Assembly: GCF_009935905.1 (NCBI RefSeq)
Contig: NZ_PREX01000009.1
Span: 1 to 64,000 of the forward strand
Reading direction: 5' to 3'
Source of the DNA: Alkalibacterium sp. MB6
GTDB lineage: Bacteria > Bacillota > Bacilli > Lactobacillales > Carnobacteriaceae_A
DNA length: 64,000 nucleotides
Under the pieces are notes generated by a model. The model was not told the origin of the DNA. It was given only the letters and a program-made list of their open reading frames with translations, and made no database searches. A program made the translations under genes and the position numbers. This document shows, in pieces, positions 56,385 to 63,983 of this stretch. Each line of letters opens with the position of its first letter. Within the stretch, counting starts at the first letter, position 1.

Positions 56385-57065
56385 ATGACGAGTAAAGGCG
56401 TTAAGATTTATTTTGTCAGACATGGTGAAACCTATCTGAACTATTATGGAAGAATGCAGGGATGGAGTAACGCTCCCTTGACTGACCATGGAATAGAAAA
56501 CGTCAGACGATGCGGCAGAGGGTTAAGAGAGGTGACCTTTGATGCGGTTTACACCAGTGACTTGACACGGACGCAAGACACAGCCAGTTTGATCTTAGAA
56601 GAAAATGGACAGATTGATTCCATGGACATGATTCAAATGCGTGAGTTCAGAGAGGTCTTTTTTGGCTCCATGGAAGGCGAATATGGATCAGTAGCTTATG
56701 ATAACATTAGAAAAGTGTTAGGGTACGAGAGCACGAAAGAGATGTTCAAAAACACCGATACACCTGAACGAATGAACGCATTCCGAGAAGCCGATCCAGA
56801 AGGACATGCGGAAGACTTTATGATGTTTTGGTCACGTGTGGAAAAAGGCTTAATGAAACTCATTGAAAAGCACAGAGATACAGGAGACACGATTTTACTT
56901 GTGGCTCACGGTGGAACGATTCGTTATATTCTGGAGAACTTGATTCCTGACTTAACCAATCCAAATCCATTACTCAACGCCAGTGTGTCCATCGCAAGGT
57001 ATGAAGATGGCTTGTTCCATTTAGACAGCTACAATGACGTCTCACACTTTAGAGACGAAGAATAA
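56385..57065 (+). CDS. Histidine phosphatase family protein (phosphoglycerate-mutase-like)
   Basis: Phosphatase/mutase fold of 226 residues. The catalytic motif IYFVRHGETYLNYYGRMQGW (RHG, about 11-13) and the second His in LLVAHGGTIRYI are present, with YTSDLTRTQDTA and EFREVFFGSMEG. Gene context and the presence of gpmI argue that it is a phosphatase (substrate unknown) rather than the glycolytic mutase. AGAGAGGA precedes ATG 56385. It is located between the smpB and ssrA genes. Confidence 0.85.
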   Translation: MTSKGVKIYFVRHGETYLNYYGRMQGWSNAPLTDHGIENVRRCGRGLREVTFDAVYTSDLTRTQDTASLILEENGQIDSMDMIQMREFREVFFGSMEGEYGSVAYDNIRKVLGYESTKEMFKNTDTPERMNAFREADPEGHAEDFMMFWSRVEKGLMKLIEKHRDTGDTILLVAHGGTIRYILENLIPDLTNPNPLLNASVSIARYEDGLFHLDSYNDVSHFRDEE

Positions 57066-57121
57066 AAGGCAAAGAGTAAACGGAATAAAGCGCAACAGCT
57101 TACCAAAAGTGAGTAGAAACC

Positions 57122-57150
57122 TTGTCTTTTAAGCCTTTCTATGCTATAAT
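57122..57150 (+). promoter_or_regulatory. Promoter of ssrA
   Basis: TTGTCT (57122-57127), a 17-base spacer and TATAAT (57145-57150) with TGC extension. The mature tmRNA begins 38 bases later after a short 5' leader. Confidence 0.75.
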
Positions 57151-57188
57151 ATCTATAGAGTCAAAGAAGACTCTAGTATTTTTAATCC

Positions 57189-57547
57189 GGGGTTGTTACG
57201 GATTCGACAGGCATAGATTGAGCTTGGGTTGCGTTCTGCAGGTTACGGCTGCATATCAACGTTACAGTTAAACTAACTGCAAACAATAACGAAACTTACG
57301 CTTTAGCTGCGTAAAACCAGCTAAACGTGATCCGAACTGGTATCGCCCACGTATCACGTTTGGGTCCTATATGAAGTGGGATACACTTGTTCTTTCCGTC
57401 TGTAAGAACAAGAAGAGCTTATCAGACTAGCAACACATGACGCCTGTTTTACGGCTAACGTGAAGCGAAACCTAAATGGTAAAACTATGAACGTAGACGC
57501 TTGAGTAGCAATGTGTCTGGACGCGGGTTCGACTCCCGCCAACTCCA
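57189..57547 (+). ncRNA. ssrA: Transfer-messenger RNA (tmRNA)
   Basis: Rescues ribosomes stalled on broken mRNA and tags the product for ClpC/ClpX-ClpP. The 5' acceptor strand GGGGTTG (57189) pairs with CAACTCC (57540-57546), and GGTTCGACTCCCGCC is the tRNA-like T arm. The resume frame starts at GCA 57279 and reads ANNNETYALAA, stop at 57312-57314, so with the charged Ala the tag is AANNNETYALAA. CCA is not encoded. Pseudoknot segments lie between. The 3' end is also the probable attachment site of the element downstream. Confidence 0.95.
57528..57547 (+). other. attL: Probable attachment site (left end) of the downstream element
   Basis: The 3' end of ssrA is a well-known target for tyrosine recombinases, and an integrase gene lies 300 bases downstream, facing it. 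The core should be a repeat of the last 20 or so bases of ssrA; the second copy would be beyond 64000 and is not visible here. This is an inference from position. Confidence 0.6.
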
Positions 57548-57562
57548 TACTCTAAAAGAATT

Positions 57563-57621
57563 GAAGTCTTATAATCGTTGGTGTGACAGCAATCTCACAA
57601 CGTTATAGGGCTTCTTTTTTT
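57563..57621 (+). terminator. Terminator just after ssrA
   Basis: GAAG...CTTATAA...CGTTG pairs with CAACGTTATAGGGCTTC (bulges) and is followed by seven T. Being downstream of the att core it is probably carried by the element. Confidence 0.75.
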
Positions 57622-57728
57622 GATGTGTGCAGTAGTAGTGTGCATACGAACGAATGTTTGCATATAAAACGTGCATTTATTACTGAAATATTGTAAGGTA
57701 TTAGTGACTTGAACAACGAATGAAGAGC

Positions 57729-57765
57729 AGAGGGTGTCTATTAATTTAGGCACTCTCTTTTTTTT
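57729..57765 (+). terminator. Second plus-strand terminator between ssrA and int
   Basis: AGAGGGTGTCT pairs with AGGCACTCTCT (G-T pairs) and a run of T follows. The 85 bases left before int (57766-57850) hold no ORF. Confidence 0.65.
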
Positions 57766-57850
57766 ATGCTCTCATTCAATGTATCTGATTCTCCTTGTGT
57801 TGTGACGGCGATTCTATGGCCATTTCAGGTGATGCAGTGGGTAGTTATCG

Positions 57851-58996
57851 CTAGAGATTCATGTAGTGAGCGAATTTATCAACGGTTTCTTCCTGTTTGT
57901 CTTGAGTCACGTGAGTATAGACATTCATGGTGACTTCATATGAAGAATGGCCGAGTCTTTGCTGCACTTCCTTAATACTTACACCAGCATTGAACAATAA
58001 GCTTGCATGAGTGTGTCTCAACTGATGGACGGTTATTCTCTTCAGGTTATTCTTCTTGACGATGCGATCCATTGCTTTAGTAAGAGCTGGTGGCTGCATG
58101 AAATCGTTGTTCAGATTAGTGAACAGCAGTTGTGAGTCGTTGAGTGTATTATGACCGAGCTTGATATACATTTCTCTTTGGTCTTTCCGCCATTGCTTCA
58201 ATATAGATAAGACTGAAGGATCTAAAGGAATATCTCGATTGCCGGCTTGAGTCTTAGGTGAATCCTCGATATATAAGCGGCTATTTTTCCCACGTGTGAG
58301 TGTTTTACTGACAGTGAGGTGCTGATTCATAAAATCAATATCCTTCCACTGAAGAGCCAATGCTTCCCCTTTACGCATACCAGTGAACGCTAGGAGATAG
58401 AATAGTGGATACCAGATAGGATTCTGTTCCTTCTTGGCCGAATCCAGAAACTCCAGCAACTCTTCCTTCTCATAATAAGCGACTTCACGTTTAACATTGC
58501 GATTCTTTGGCACTTTTACACGTTCCATTGGATTGCTAGTGATCAACTGTTCATCAATTGCATAATCAAAAACACGTTTGGCATAGTTGGCCATCGTTTT
58601 AGCTTTAGAATGTTTCTTGCTCCAATTCTCGACAGCTCGATCGCAATCTCGTTTCGTTATTTTTGCGATGCGGAGATTTCCTAAATCCTTCAGTATATGA
58701 AGTTTAAATAATCGTTCAGTTTTAACCAGTGTACTCTCTTTGATCTCATCTTTCAGATAATCATATTGCAGCCATGCTTCATAGACATCTTGGAAGGTGT
58801 CGAAGGTAGGCTTGACGTATTCATTCTTCTCGAACTGAATCTTTAATTCCAATGCAGCTTGCTTAGCTTCGGTCTTAGTCTTGAATCCACTTTTCCGGAC
58901 TCGTACCGGTTTGCCGGAGCTATCTATTCCGAGATACGTCTGAAATTTATAGTAGGTATTGCCGTCTTGCTTCTTGTAAGTCTTTATTTGTAACAT
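57851..58996 (-). CDS. int: Site-specific tyrosine recombinase (integrase)
   Basis: Inserts and excises the mobile element at ssrA. The 381 residues show an N-terminal arm-binding domain (AP2-like, YYKFQTYLGIDSSGKPVRVRKSGF), a SAM-like core-binding domain (about 65-165), and the catalytic domain with R208 (FTGMRKGEALAL), H324-x-x-R327 (HQLRHTH), H350 (LGHSS) and nucleophile Y360 (NVYTH). This is the phage/Tn916-type integrase group. It reads toward ssrA, as is typical for the left end of satellites. The next gene leftward in its own direction is the repressor, 50 bases upstream. Confidence 0.96.
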   Translation of the reverse strand: MLQIKTYKKQDGNTYYKFQTYLGIDSSGKPVRVRKSGFKTKTEAKQAALELKIQFEKNEYVKPTFDTFQDVYEAWLQYDYLKDEIKESTLVKTERLFKLHILKDLGNLRIAKITKRDCDRAVENWSKKHSKAKTMANYAKRVFDYAIDEQLITSNPMERVKVPKNRNVKREVAYYEKEELLEFLDSAKKEQNPIWYPLFYLLAFTGMRKGEALALQWKDIDFMNQHLTVSKTLTRGKNSRLYIEDSPKTQAGNRDIPLDPSVLSILKQWRKDQREMYIKLGHNTLNDSQLLFTNLNNDFMQPPALTKAMDRIVKKNNLKRITVHQLRHTHASLLFNAGVSIKEVQQRLGHSSYEVTMNVYTHVTQDKQEETVDKFAHYMNL

Positions 58997-59014
58997 TGAT
59001 ATTCTCTCCCTTAA

Positions 59015-59028
59015 TCACACCACGTGGC
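59015..59028. repeat. Repeat TCACACCACGTGGC, copy 1
   Basis: TCACACCACGTGGC, with 8-bp palindrome CCACGTGG, lies just upstream of int on its reading strand. An identical copy is at 60426-60439 after the excisionase-like gene. Likely a regulator, Xis or Int arm site. Confidence 0.55.
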
Positions 59029-59046
59029 TGAGGTATGTAACAAGGG

Positions 59047-59733
59047 TTAGTCTAAATTATTGAGTTGGCTTCGAAGTGAACTGATAACTTCGTTGATCTT
59101 TCCTTGAATATAGTAGTAATCTTTTTCACTCAAGCCATCTTTTAATATCATTTTCCCTAAATTATCCATAGATTCAGGGCGATAGAAATACTTGAAATTC
59201 ATTGATTGAACAAACTCTAGACGATGAATAATATTCCTGTATATTGCATCAACTTTGAGATTGCCTTTTTTCATATCTTCGAAAATAACATTGAGGAAAA
59301 TTTCTCTGATCTCATCTTCGTTATCATATGAGTAGTTGAGTTTTTTTACTGTATTATAACCTTCTTCAAATTGATGCTTAAAAAACCCTATTGGTATCAT
59401 ATTAATATTTTCGGCTCCGTTTTCTTCCACGAAGGCATCAGTAAAAAGATTTTTGGCTTCCATATACTTATCTTTACAGAATAACTCGAACCGTTGGTCT
59501 CCAGTAGAATAACCAGTAGCAATCATAATCTTATTAAATGGCTCTTCAATAGGCACATCTTGAGCTTTAGACAGTGTTTCAGATATTTTCTTAATAAACT
59601 CTACACTTGGCTTGTATCTCTCATTCTCTACATCGCTTAGATAAGTTCTAGACACATCACTCTTCTTGGCCAACTGGATTTGAGTTAGCTTTGATTTTTT
59701 TCTCTCTTCCTTAATCACATTTCCATAAGACAA
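59047..59733 (-). CDS. Element master repressor, XRE family (Stl/CI-like)
   Basis: The 228-residue protein has an N-terminal XRE helix-turn-helix (LTQIQLAKKSDVSRTYLSDVENERYKPSVEFIKKI) and a C-terminal region I do not recognise, with no visible LexA-type Ser-Lys peptidase. Lack of a peptidase domain fits a repressor released by a binding partner (as Stl of staphylococcal islands is) rather than by RecA. The start is TTG 59733, 9 bases after GGAGGGA; the in-frame ATG at 59751 lies inside that SD. It is divergent from the Cro-like gene across a control region with repeats. Confidence 0.85.
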   Translation of the reverse strand: MSYGNVIKEERKKSKLTQIQLAKKSDVSRTYLSDVENERYKPSVEFIKKISETLSKAQDVPIEEPFNKIMIATGYSTGDQRFELFCKDKYMEAKNLFTDAFVEENGAENINMIPIGFFKHQFEEGYNTVKKLNYSYDNEDEIREIFLNVIFEDMKKGNLKVDAIYRNIIHRLEFVQSMNFKYFYRPESMDNLGKMILKDGLSEKDYYYIQGKINEVISSLRSQLNNLD

Positions 59734-59780
59734 TAATTTCACTCCCTCCATCGTAGTATAGTATAATCTTACATCGTTAC

Positions 59781-59892
59781 TGACGGAAATACAAGTATAA
59801 TAAACGCATAAAAAAGAAATATCGAAAAAAAATAATTTAACGCTTGACTAAATGACGGAAATACAGTACACTTACTATGACGGTAATACAAT
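59781..59892. promoter_or_regulatory. Repressor/Cro control region with repeats TGACGGNAATACA
   Basis: TGACGGAAATACA (59781), TGACGGAAATACA (59853) and TGACGGTAATACA (59878) form three direct repeats. The first lies in the leftward repressor promoter region (TTGTAT/TAAGAT on the reverse strand). The second lies in the spacer and the third just after the -10 of the rightward promoter. They are the likely operators of the repressor and Cro-like proteins. Confidence 0.8.
59844..59872 (+). promoter_or_regulatory. Rightward early promoter of the element
   Basis: TTGACT (59844-59849), a 17-base spacer that contains a TGACGGAAATACA repeat, and TACACT (59867-59872). It would drive the Cro-like gene and everything downstream. 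Confidence 0.8.
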
Positions 59893-59913
59893 ACATTTTA
59901 AGGTGGTGATTTT

Positions 59914-60135
59914 ATGAATATTGCAGATGCTTTAAAGAAAATTCGAAGCGATATGGGAATTACGCAGCAAGAGGCAGCAAAAAGAGTAGGAATATCAAGA
60001 TCCTACTTTGCTGACTTGGAGAGCGGTAGGTATTATCCAAGTGGGAGAATACTGATCAAGATGAATGATGAGTTCGATATTTTTATTTTGCTTACTGATG
60101 ACGGAAAAACAATTCATTATAAGGAGGTGAACTAA
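59914..60135 (+). CDS. Cro-like XRE regulator
   Basis: The 73-residue helix-turn-helix protein contains IRSDMGITQQEAAKRVGISRSYFADLESGRYYPS, the XRE core. It is first in the rightward transcript, opposite the repressor, so a Cro/Str-type switch function is inferred. GGTGGTGAT is a usable SD. A fourth TGACGG-type repeat (TGACGGAAAAACA, 60099) lies inside the gene. It abuts the next gene without gap. Confidence 0.85.
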   Translation: MNIADALKKIRSDMGITQQEAAKRVGISRSYFADLESGRYYPSGRILIKMNDEFDIFILLTDDGKTIHYKEVN

Positions 60136-60414
60136 ATGGCAGAGCTGAAATTAGCAGTTTCTGACGAATTGGAGAAGGAACTCGAAGAACTCTTCAAGAA
60201 ATCAGCCAGAGAAGTCTTTGCTGAACTCGCTAGGCAAGAGCTGCACAATAAACCATATCTCAATCTAAACGAGACAGCCGAATATATTGGGTGCAGTTAT
60301 GGAACAGTGAGGAAGTTTATTAATGAGTTTGGCTTGAAAGTTATTCGAGTTGGCACGTTTCAACTGATCAGCAAGGAAGAAATCAATCGTTTTTTAAAAA
60401 AATACGAGCAATAA
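60136..60414 (+). CDS. Excisionase-like helix-turn-helix protein
   Basis: The 92 residues have a helical N terminus and a C-terminal HTH_17-type domain, PYLNLNETAEYIGCSYGTVRKFINEFGLKVIRVGTFQLISKEEINRFLKKY, as in excisionases and MerR-like proteins. Its position after the Cro-like gene and opposite int fits Xis. AAGGAGGTG precedes ATG 60136 (overlapping the Cro-like stop). Confidence 0.8.
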   Translation: MAELKLAVSDELEKELEELFKKSAREVFAELARQELHNKPYLNLNETAEYIGCSYGTVRKFINEFGLKVIRVGTFQLISKEEINRFLKKYEQ

Positions 60415-60425
60415 AAAAAATCAAT

Positions 60426-60439
60426 TCACACCACGTGGC
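60426..60439. repeat. Repeat TCACACCACGTGGC, copy 2
   Basis: Identical to the 14-mer at 59015-59028, in the same orientation, just after the excisionase-like gene. The 170 bases that follow (60415-60584) also hold a reading frame without a start codon (see findings). Confidence 0.55.
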
Positions 60440-60584
60440 AGTGGCAAAGTGCACGAATTAGTGCACAATTCAAGGGGAAATCAATCTTAATGGCTTAGCA
60501 GCAAGGGAAGAGACGAAACTCCTTAACTCCAATACCTATTATATGGAGCGATTGGAACAAGGAAATCACAGTGAGGAGAAGAAA

Positions 60585-60755
60585 ATGAAAAATGATGAGA
60601 AAGCAAAAATCATATTGGAACATATGGAAAAATATCTCCAAGTCGATTACGCATTCGAAGAATTTTATATCAAAGGAATTATGAATGGCTTGAGAAAAAT
60701 TGACGAAAAGGAGAAAGGAGAATTGCATGGCGATAAAGACACAAGAAGAAATTGA
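60585..60755 (+). CDS. Small helical protein of the element, 56 residues
   Basis: Not recognised. The peptide MKNDEKAKIILEHMEKYLQVD...GIMNGLRKIDEKEKGELHGDKD is highly charged and helical. GAGGAG 6 bases before ATG 60585 supports this start, though the frame is open upstream to 60462 without any ATG, GTG or TTG before 60543. It overlaps the next gene by 29 bases. Confidence 0.6.
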   Translation: MKNDEKAKIILEHMEKYLQVDYAFEEFYIKGIMNGLRKIDEKEKGELHGDKDTRRN

Positions 60756-60927
60756 AGTCATTGAAGAAACATTACAGAAGTTAATGGTATCAGTATCATT
60801 TTTGAAAGCGACAGGGAAAAGCTTCACTTCAGACTGGACTGCATTCCCAGCAGATGAAACAGAACTCCAGTTAGATTACATGATTCAACTTATTCAGAAT
60901 CTCAATCGAGAATTAAAGGAGGTGTAA
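60727..60927 (+). CDS. Small protein of the element, 66 residues
   Basis: Not recognised. MAIKTQEEIEVIEETLQKLMVSVSFLK... is followed by DWTAFPADETELQLDYMIQLIQNLNRELKEV, two probable amphipathic helices. AAAGGAG gives a good SD. It overlaps the preceding gene and ends 4 bases before the next, a compact early-gene arrangement. Confidence 0.6.
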   Translation: MAIKTQEEIEVIEETLQKLMVSVSFLKATGKSFTSDWTAFPADETELQLDYMIQLIQNLNRELKEV

Positions 60928-60931
60928 GCGA

Positions 60932-61084
60932 ATGATGATGAGCATTGTAGTAATAGCCATAATGTATTTTATTATTGGCATATTCGCAAGAGAGATTTTA
61001 AATACAGCCGTCAAAGAATGGAAAATAGAAACTGAACGCATAAAAAAAGCCAATGACTTTGCAGAGTCAAAGGCGAATAGATAA
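60932..61084 (+). CDS. 50-residue membrane protein of the element
   Basis: ATG 60932 stands 9 bases after AAAGGAGG. The peptide has a hydrophobic N-terminal helix (MSIVVIAIMYFIIGIFA) followed by a charged helix (REILNTAVKEWKIETERIKKANDF). No family is recognised. A membrane anchor plus cytosolic coiled tail in a satellite could affect phage infection or excision, but this is speculation. Confidence 0.6.
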   Translation: MMMSIVVIAIMYFIIGIFAREILNTAVKEWKIETERIKKANDFAESKANR

Positions 61085-61175
61085 CTTGGCGGCTAACCAA
61101 TGTATATAGGCAATCTTTTCATGTCTATTATACCATTTTGCCGCTTCACAAACAACTAAAGGGAGCGAATTAAAA

Positions 61176-61466
61176 ATGAAAAAAATAGAGATAATCAGAG
61201 AATTGGAAATGGATCAAGTGGAATATTTAGACAGTATATTGAGCCAGCTACAAGACAATGTAAACGACATTGATGAGTTATATGTGGAATATAGAAAAAC
61301 GAAGAATGAGAATGATTTAAATTTTTTCCTTTATGAATTTGAACGTCTCCGTAACCGTCAAGAAAGTATGTTTAATCTATCTAAAACGTTACTTTCTGAT
61401 ATTCATGACAATGTTGAAACGGCAAAACGTGAACTCTTCAAACTGAAAGAAGTGAACGATGATTGA
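61176..61466 (+). CDS. Coiled-coil-like protein of the element, 96 residues
   Basis: Not recognised. Long acidic helices (IIRELEMDQVEYLDSILSQLQDNVNDIDELYVEYRK) suggest a coiled coil or DNA-binding partner of the primase that follows. AAAGGGAGCG is the SD. The stop overlaps the primase TTG start by 4 bases. The 91 bases before it contain no gene. Confidence 0.65.
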   Translation: MKKIEIIRELEMDQVEYLDSILSQLQDNVNDIDELYVEYRKTKNENDLNFFLYEFERLRNRQESMFNLSKTLLSDIHDNVETAKRELFKLKEVNDD

Positions 61467-62347
61467 TCTATATATCAAAGGGTTATGAAACAAAGAAGTT
61501 AACGCCAATAAAATCGGAGTTAGATGACTTTGAAACGATAGTCAACAGCAAGGTAACCACTTTTGAAGATGTTTCATCATTGGACGTAATCAAACGCACT
61601 CAGGCCTTCTATTTCATCGCTGGAGAGCTTTCAGAGCCGATAAGGAACAATGAGTCGCTATTGAAGAGAACGCTCCTTGTGGTCGATTATGACAGCTTGG
61701 AAGTGACGGAGGAAGAATTCGAATCTCAATTAAGAAATAAAATTGGAGTGCTTACCTACTATGCATATCCAAGCATCAGGCATGGTATTGCTGGTACAAG
61801 ATACCGGCTTATCATAAAGACTGACCGGCCATTTGATAAAGAAGAGAATGTGCAGATGCTCCGGTTCATTACTGATGAGATTGGCTTACCTTATGACGAA
61901 TCAAGCGAAACATGGAGTCAAGCAATGGGGCTGAAAGTCACGTTTGAGAGTGAAGAGGCTTATCAAGGTAAATGTATCTACAATGAGGGAAGAGGTGTCC
62001 TGAAGGTCGATACAGCCTTGAAACGAGCCGAAGAACGCTTCGAGAAGGTAAAGACGAAGAAGCCAGTTTTTACAGTGGAGTATCAACGGAAAAAGAAATT
62101 CACTGCATCATTTATGGAAGAACTGATGGACGGTGTCGACGAAGGGAACAGAGACAACTGGTTGACTAAACAATTCGGAAGAATGTTGAGTCTTGGGTTC
62201 AACTATGTTGCAGCGTATGAATGGCTGGAACTGATCAACAGGGAATTTGTTCGGCCGCCTTTAGCAGATAGAGAATTGAATCGTATCGTCATGAGTATTT
62301 CAGAAAAAGACAAGATGAAATTCAATAAAGATAGAGAGGGTGATTGA
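61463..62347 (+). CDS. Primase (AEP-like with PriCT domain)
   Basis: The 294-residue protein begins TTG 61463. VVDYDSLEV (D75-x-D77) fits the catalytic acidic pair of archaeo-eukaryotic primases, followed by GIAGTRYRLIIKTDRPF. The C terminus, GNRDNWLTKQFGRMLSLGFNYVAAYEWLELINREFVRPPLADRELNRIVMSI, is a PriCT_1 domain. It would start replication of the element together with the helicase that overlaps it by 8 bases. Confidence 0.85.
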   Translation: MIYISKGYETKKLTPIKSELDDFETIVNSKVTTFEDVSSLDVIKRTQAFYFIAGELSEPIRNNESLLKRTLLVVDYDSLEVTEEEFESQLRNKIGVLTYYAYPSIRHGIAGTRYRLIIKTDRPFDKEENVQMLRFITDEIGLPYDESSETWSQAMGLKVTFESEEAYQGKCIYNEGRGVLKVDTALKRAEERFEKVKTKKPVFTVEYQRKKKFTASFMEELMDGVDEGNRDNWLTKQFGRMLSLGFNYVAAYEWLELINREFVRPPLADRELNRIVMSISEKDKMKFNKDREGD

Positions 62348-63905
62348 CATAGGACAAGACAGGGAGAAAGTTGTGGAACTATTGAAGAACTTGGACGAGG
62401 AGAGAATCAATTCGGCTGACTATACCGCAGATCCGGAGGCCAGCGGACGAATGGCCAAAGCGAATAAAGCCAAGCTGACAGTCATTAATAACGTGAAGAA
62501 TATCTATAATGCCAGCGATAACCGGATATATGTTGAAGTGGCAATGGCCGGCCATAACGAACTCATAGCAACAGACTCCGAAACATTCAAGTATTGGCTG
62601 ATTTATCTATTTGAACACACGTTTCAAGGCCAGATGCTTGGAAAGTCTGATATAAATACCGTTATCGATTCAATCAACTCTCTAGGGTATTTCAGAGGGA
62701 AAAAGGTCGATGTATTCTTGAGAATTGCTGAAGTGGATAACACTGTTTATGTGGATTTATGCAATGAGCAGCGGCAAGTCTTAGAGATAGATGGCGAAGG
62801 ATTCAGAGTCTTAGACGAATCTCCGGTACTGTTCAGACGTTCAGACGACATGGCGGAACTACCGATTCCAAAGCTAGATAAGAAACTTGACTACTTGAAA
62901 CTTGGAGACTATCTGAACGTAAAAGATTTAGATGATTTGAATATGATTGTATCTTATCTATTGGCTTCATTCAGACCGAATATGCCAAAGCCAATTCTAA
63001 ACCTCACCGGAGAAGCTGGAACAGGAAAGTCAATGAATACTCGACTGATTCGACAGCTTATTGATCCAGCCAAGCAGAAAGACTTATTGAAAAAAGAAAT
63101 CGATGCGAAGGAACTTCCAGTCGCAGCGAACAGTCAATACTTATTGGCCTTCGATAACTTGAGTGGCATATCCAAAGAAGGATCAGACTTGTTGTGTGTA
63201 GTGAGTACAGGTGGAGCAATGACGAAGAAGAAGCTATACACAGATACTGATGAAATCATAGTGGATATGAAAAAGACGGTGATTCTCAACGGTATTGACG
63301 ACATTTCCAAGCGACAAGACTTAGTGAGTCGTACAGTATTTATTGAAACACCGAAATTGCCGGTCGATAAGAAAAAAACAGAGTCGGATATATGGCAGAA
63401 TTTCAAAGAAGATGCTCCTTATATCTTGGGTTCGTTAGTCAACGCAGTGAGTACAGGCCTAAAGAATAAAGGCAGCGACAAGACAGCCTATGCTCGAATG
63501 CAAGACTATGGCCGATTCATTGCTGACTGTTCAGAGGCTCTAGGGTGGGAGAAATCCTATTGGCAAGAGATATATCCAAAAAACCAAGATGCCGGCATCA
63601 AGCAATCTATTGACAGCGATCCGTTCGCAGCTGCACTGGTCGAGATGATGGAAGAGTTGAAGAGTGACAAGTTGTTTGAGTGGGAAGGCACAGCAAGCGA
63701 ATTGTTGGAGAAGCTCTCCGATAACCTACCATCAGAGGAAACAACGTACAACAGGGCATGGCCGAAATATAATCAAGTGAAGAGTAGATTGCGACGAATT
63801 GCTCCATTATTGGATAATCGAGGAATTACGTGGGAAGAAGAAAGATTGAATTCGAAACGATTAATATTCATCAGAATTGAACGTGACAACGGTGACAGCA
63901 CGTGA
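62340..63905 (+). CDS. Replication helicase of the element (SF3/AAA+ type)
   Basis: The 521-residue ATPase has Walker A GEAGTGKS (224-231), Walker B LLAFDNLSG (near 280), an arginine-sensor segment VILNGIDDISKRQDLVSR, and a C-terminal DNA-binding-like region. The N-terminal 170 residues look like a separate domain. It is the Rep/helicase of a small phage-like replicon. Start GTG 62340 overlaps the primase end. The repeats that begin at its 3' end look like its own origin. Confidence 0.88.
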   Translation: MIDIGQDREKVVELLKNLDEERINSADYTADPEASGRMAKANKAKLTVINNVKNIYNASDNRIYVEVAMAGHNELIATDSETFKYWLIYLFEHTFQGQMLGKSDINTVIDSINSLGYFRGKKVDVFLRIAEVDNTVYVDLCNEQRQVLEIDGEGFRVLDESPVLFRRSDDMAELPIPKLDKKLDYLKLGDYLNVKDLDDLNMIVSYLLASFRPNMPKPILNLTGEAGTGKSMNTRLIRQLIDPAKQKDLLKKEIDAKELPVAANSQYLLAFDNLSGISKEGSDLLCVVSTGGAMTKKKLYTDTDEIIVDMKKTVILNGIDDISKRQDLVSRTVFIETPKLPVDKKKTESDIWQNFKEDAPYILGSLVNAVSTGLKNKGSDKTAYARMQDYGRFIADCSEALGWEKSYWQEIYPKNQDAGIKQSIDSDPFAAALVEMMEELKSDKLFEWEGTASELLEKLSDNLPSEETTYNRAWPKYNQVKSRLRRIAPLLDNRGITWEEERLNSKRLIFIRIERDNGDST

Positions 63906-63983
63906 CGGCACTATTTTAAGGAGTCGTCACTCGATTGAAGGCTATATGAAGCCATTTAGCACAGTTAGTGACGGTAGTGACGG
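63883..63983 (+). repeat. GTGACGG iterons, likely replication origin
   Basis: GTGAC occurs at 63883, 63892 and 63902 (9-10 bases apart) at the end of the helicase gene, inverted at 63926 (GTCAC), and as GTGACGG at 63968 and 63977. The regular spacing and position after rep match iteron origins of satellite islands and phages. The array may continue past 64000. Confidence 0.65.
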
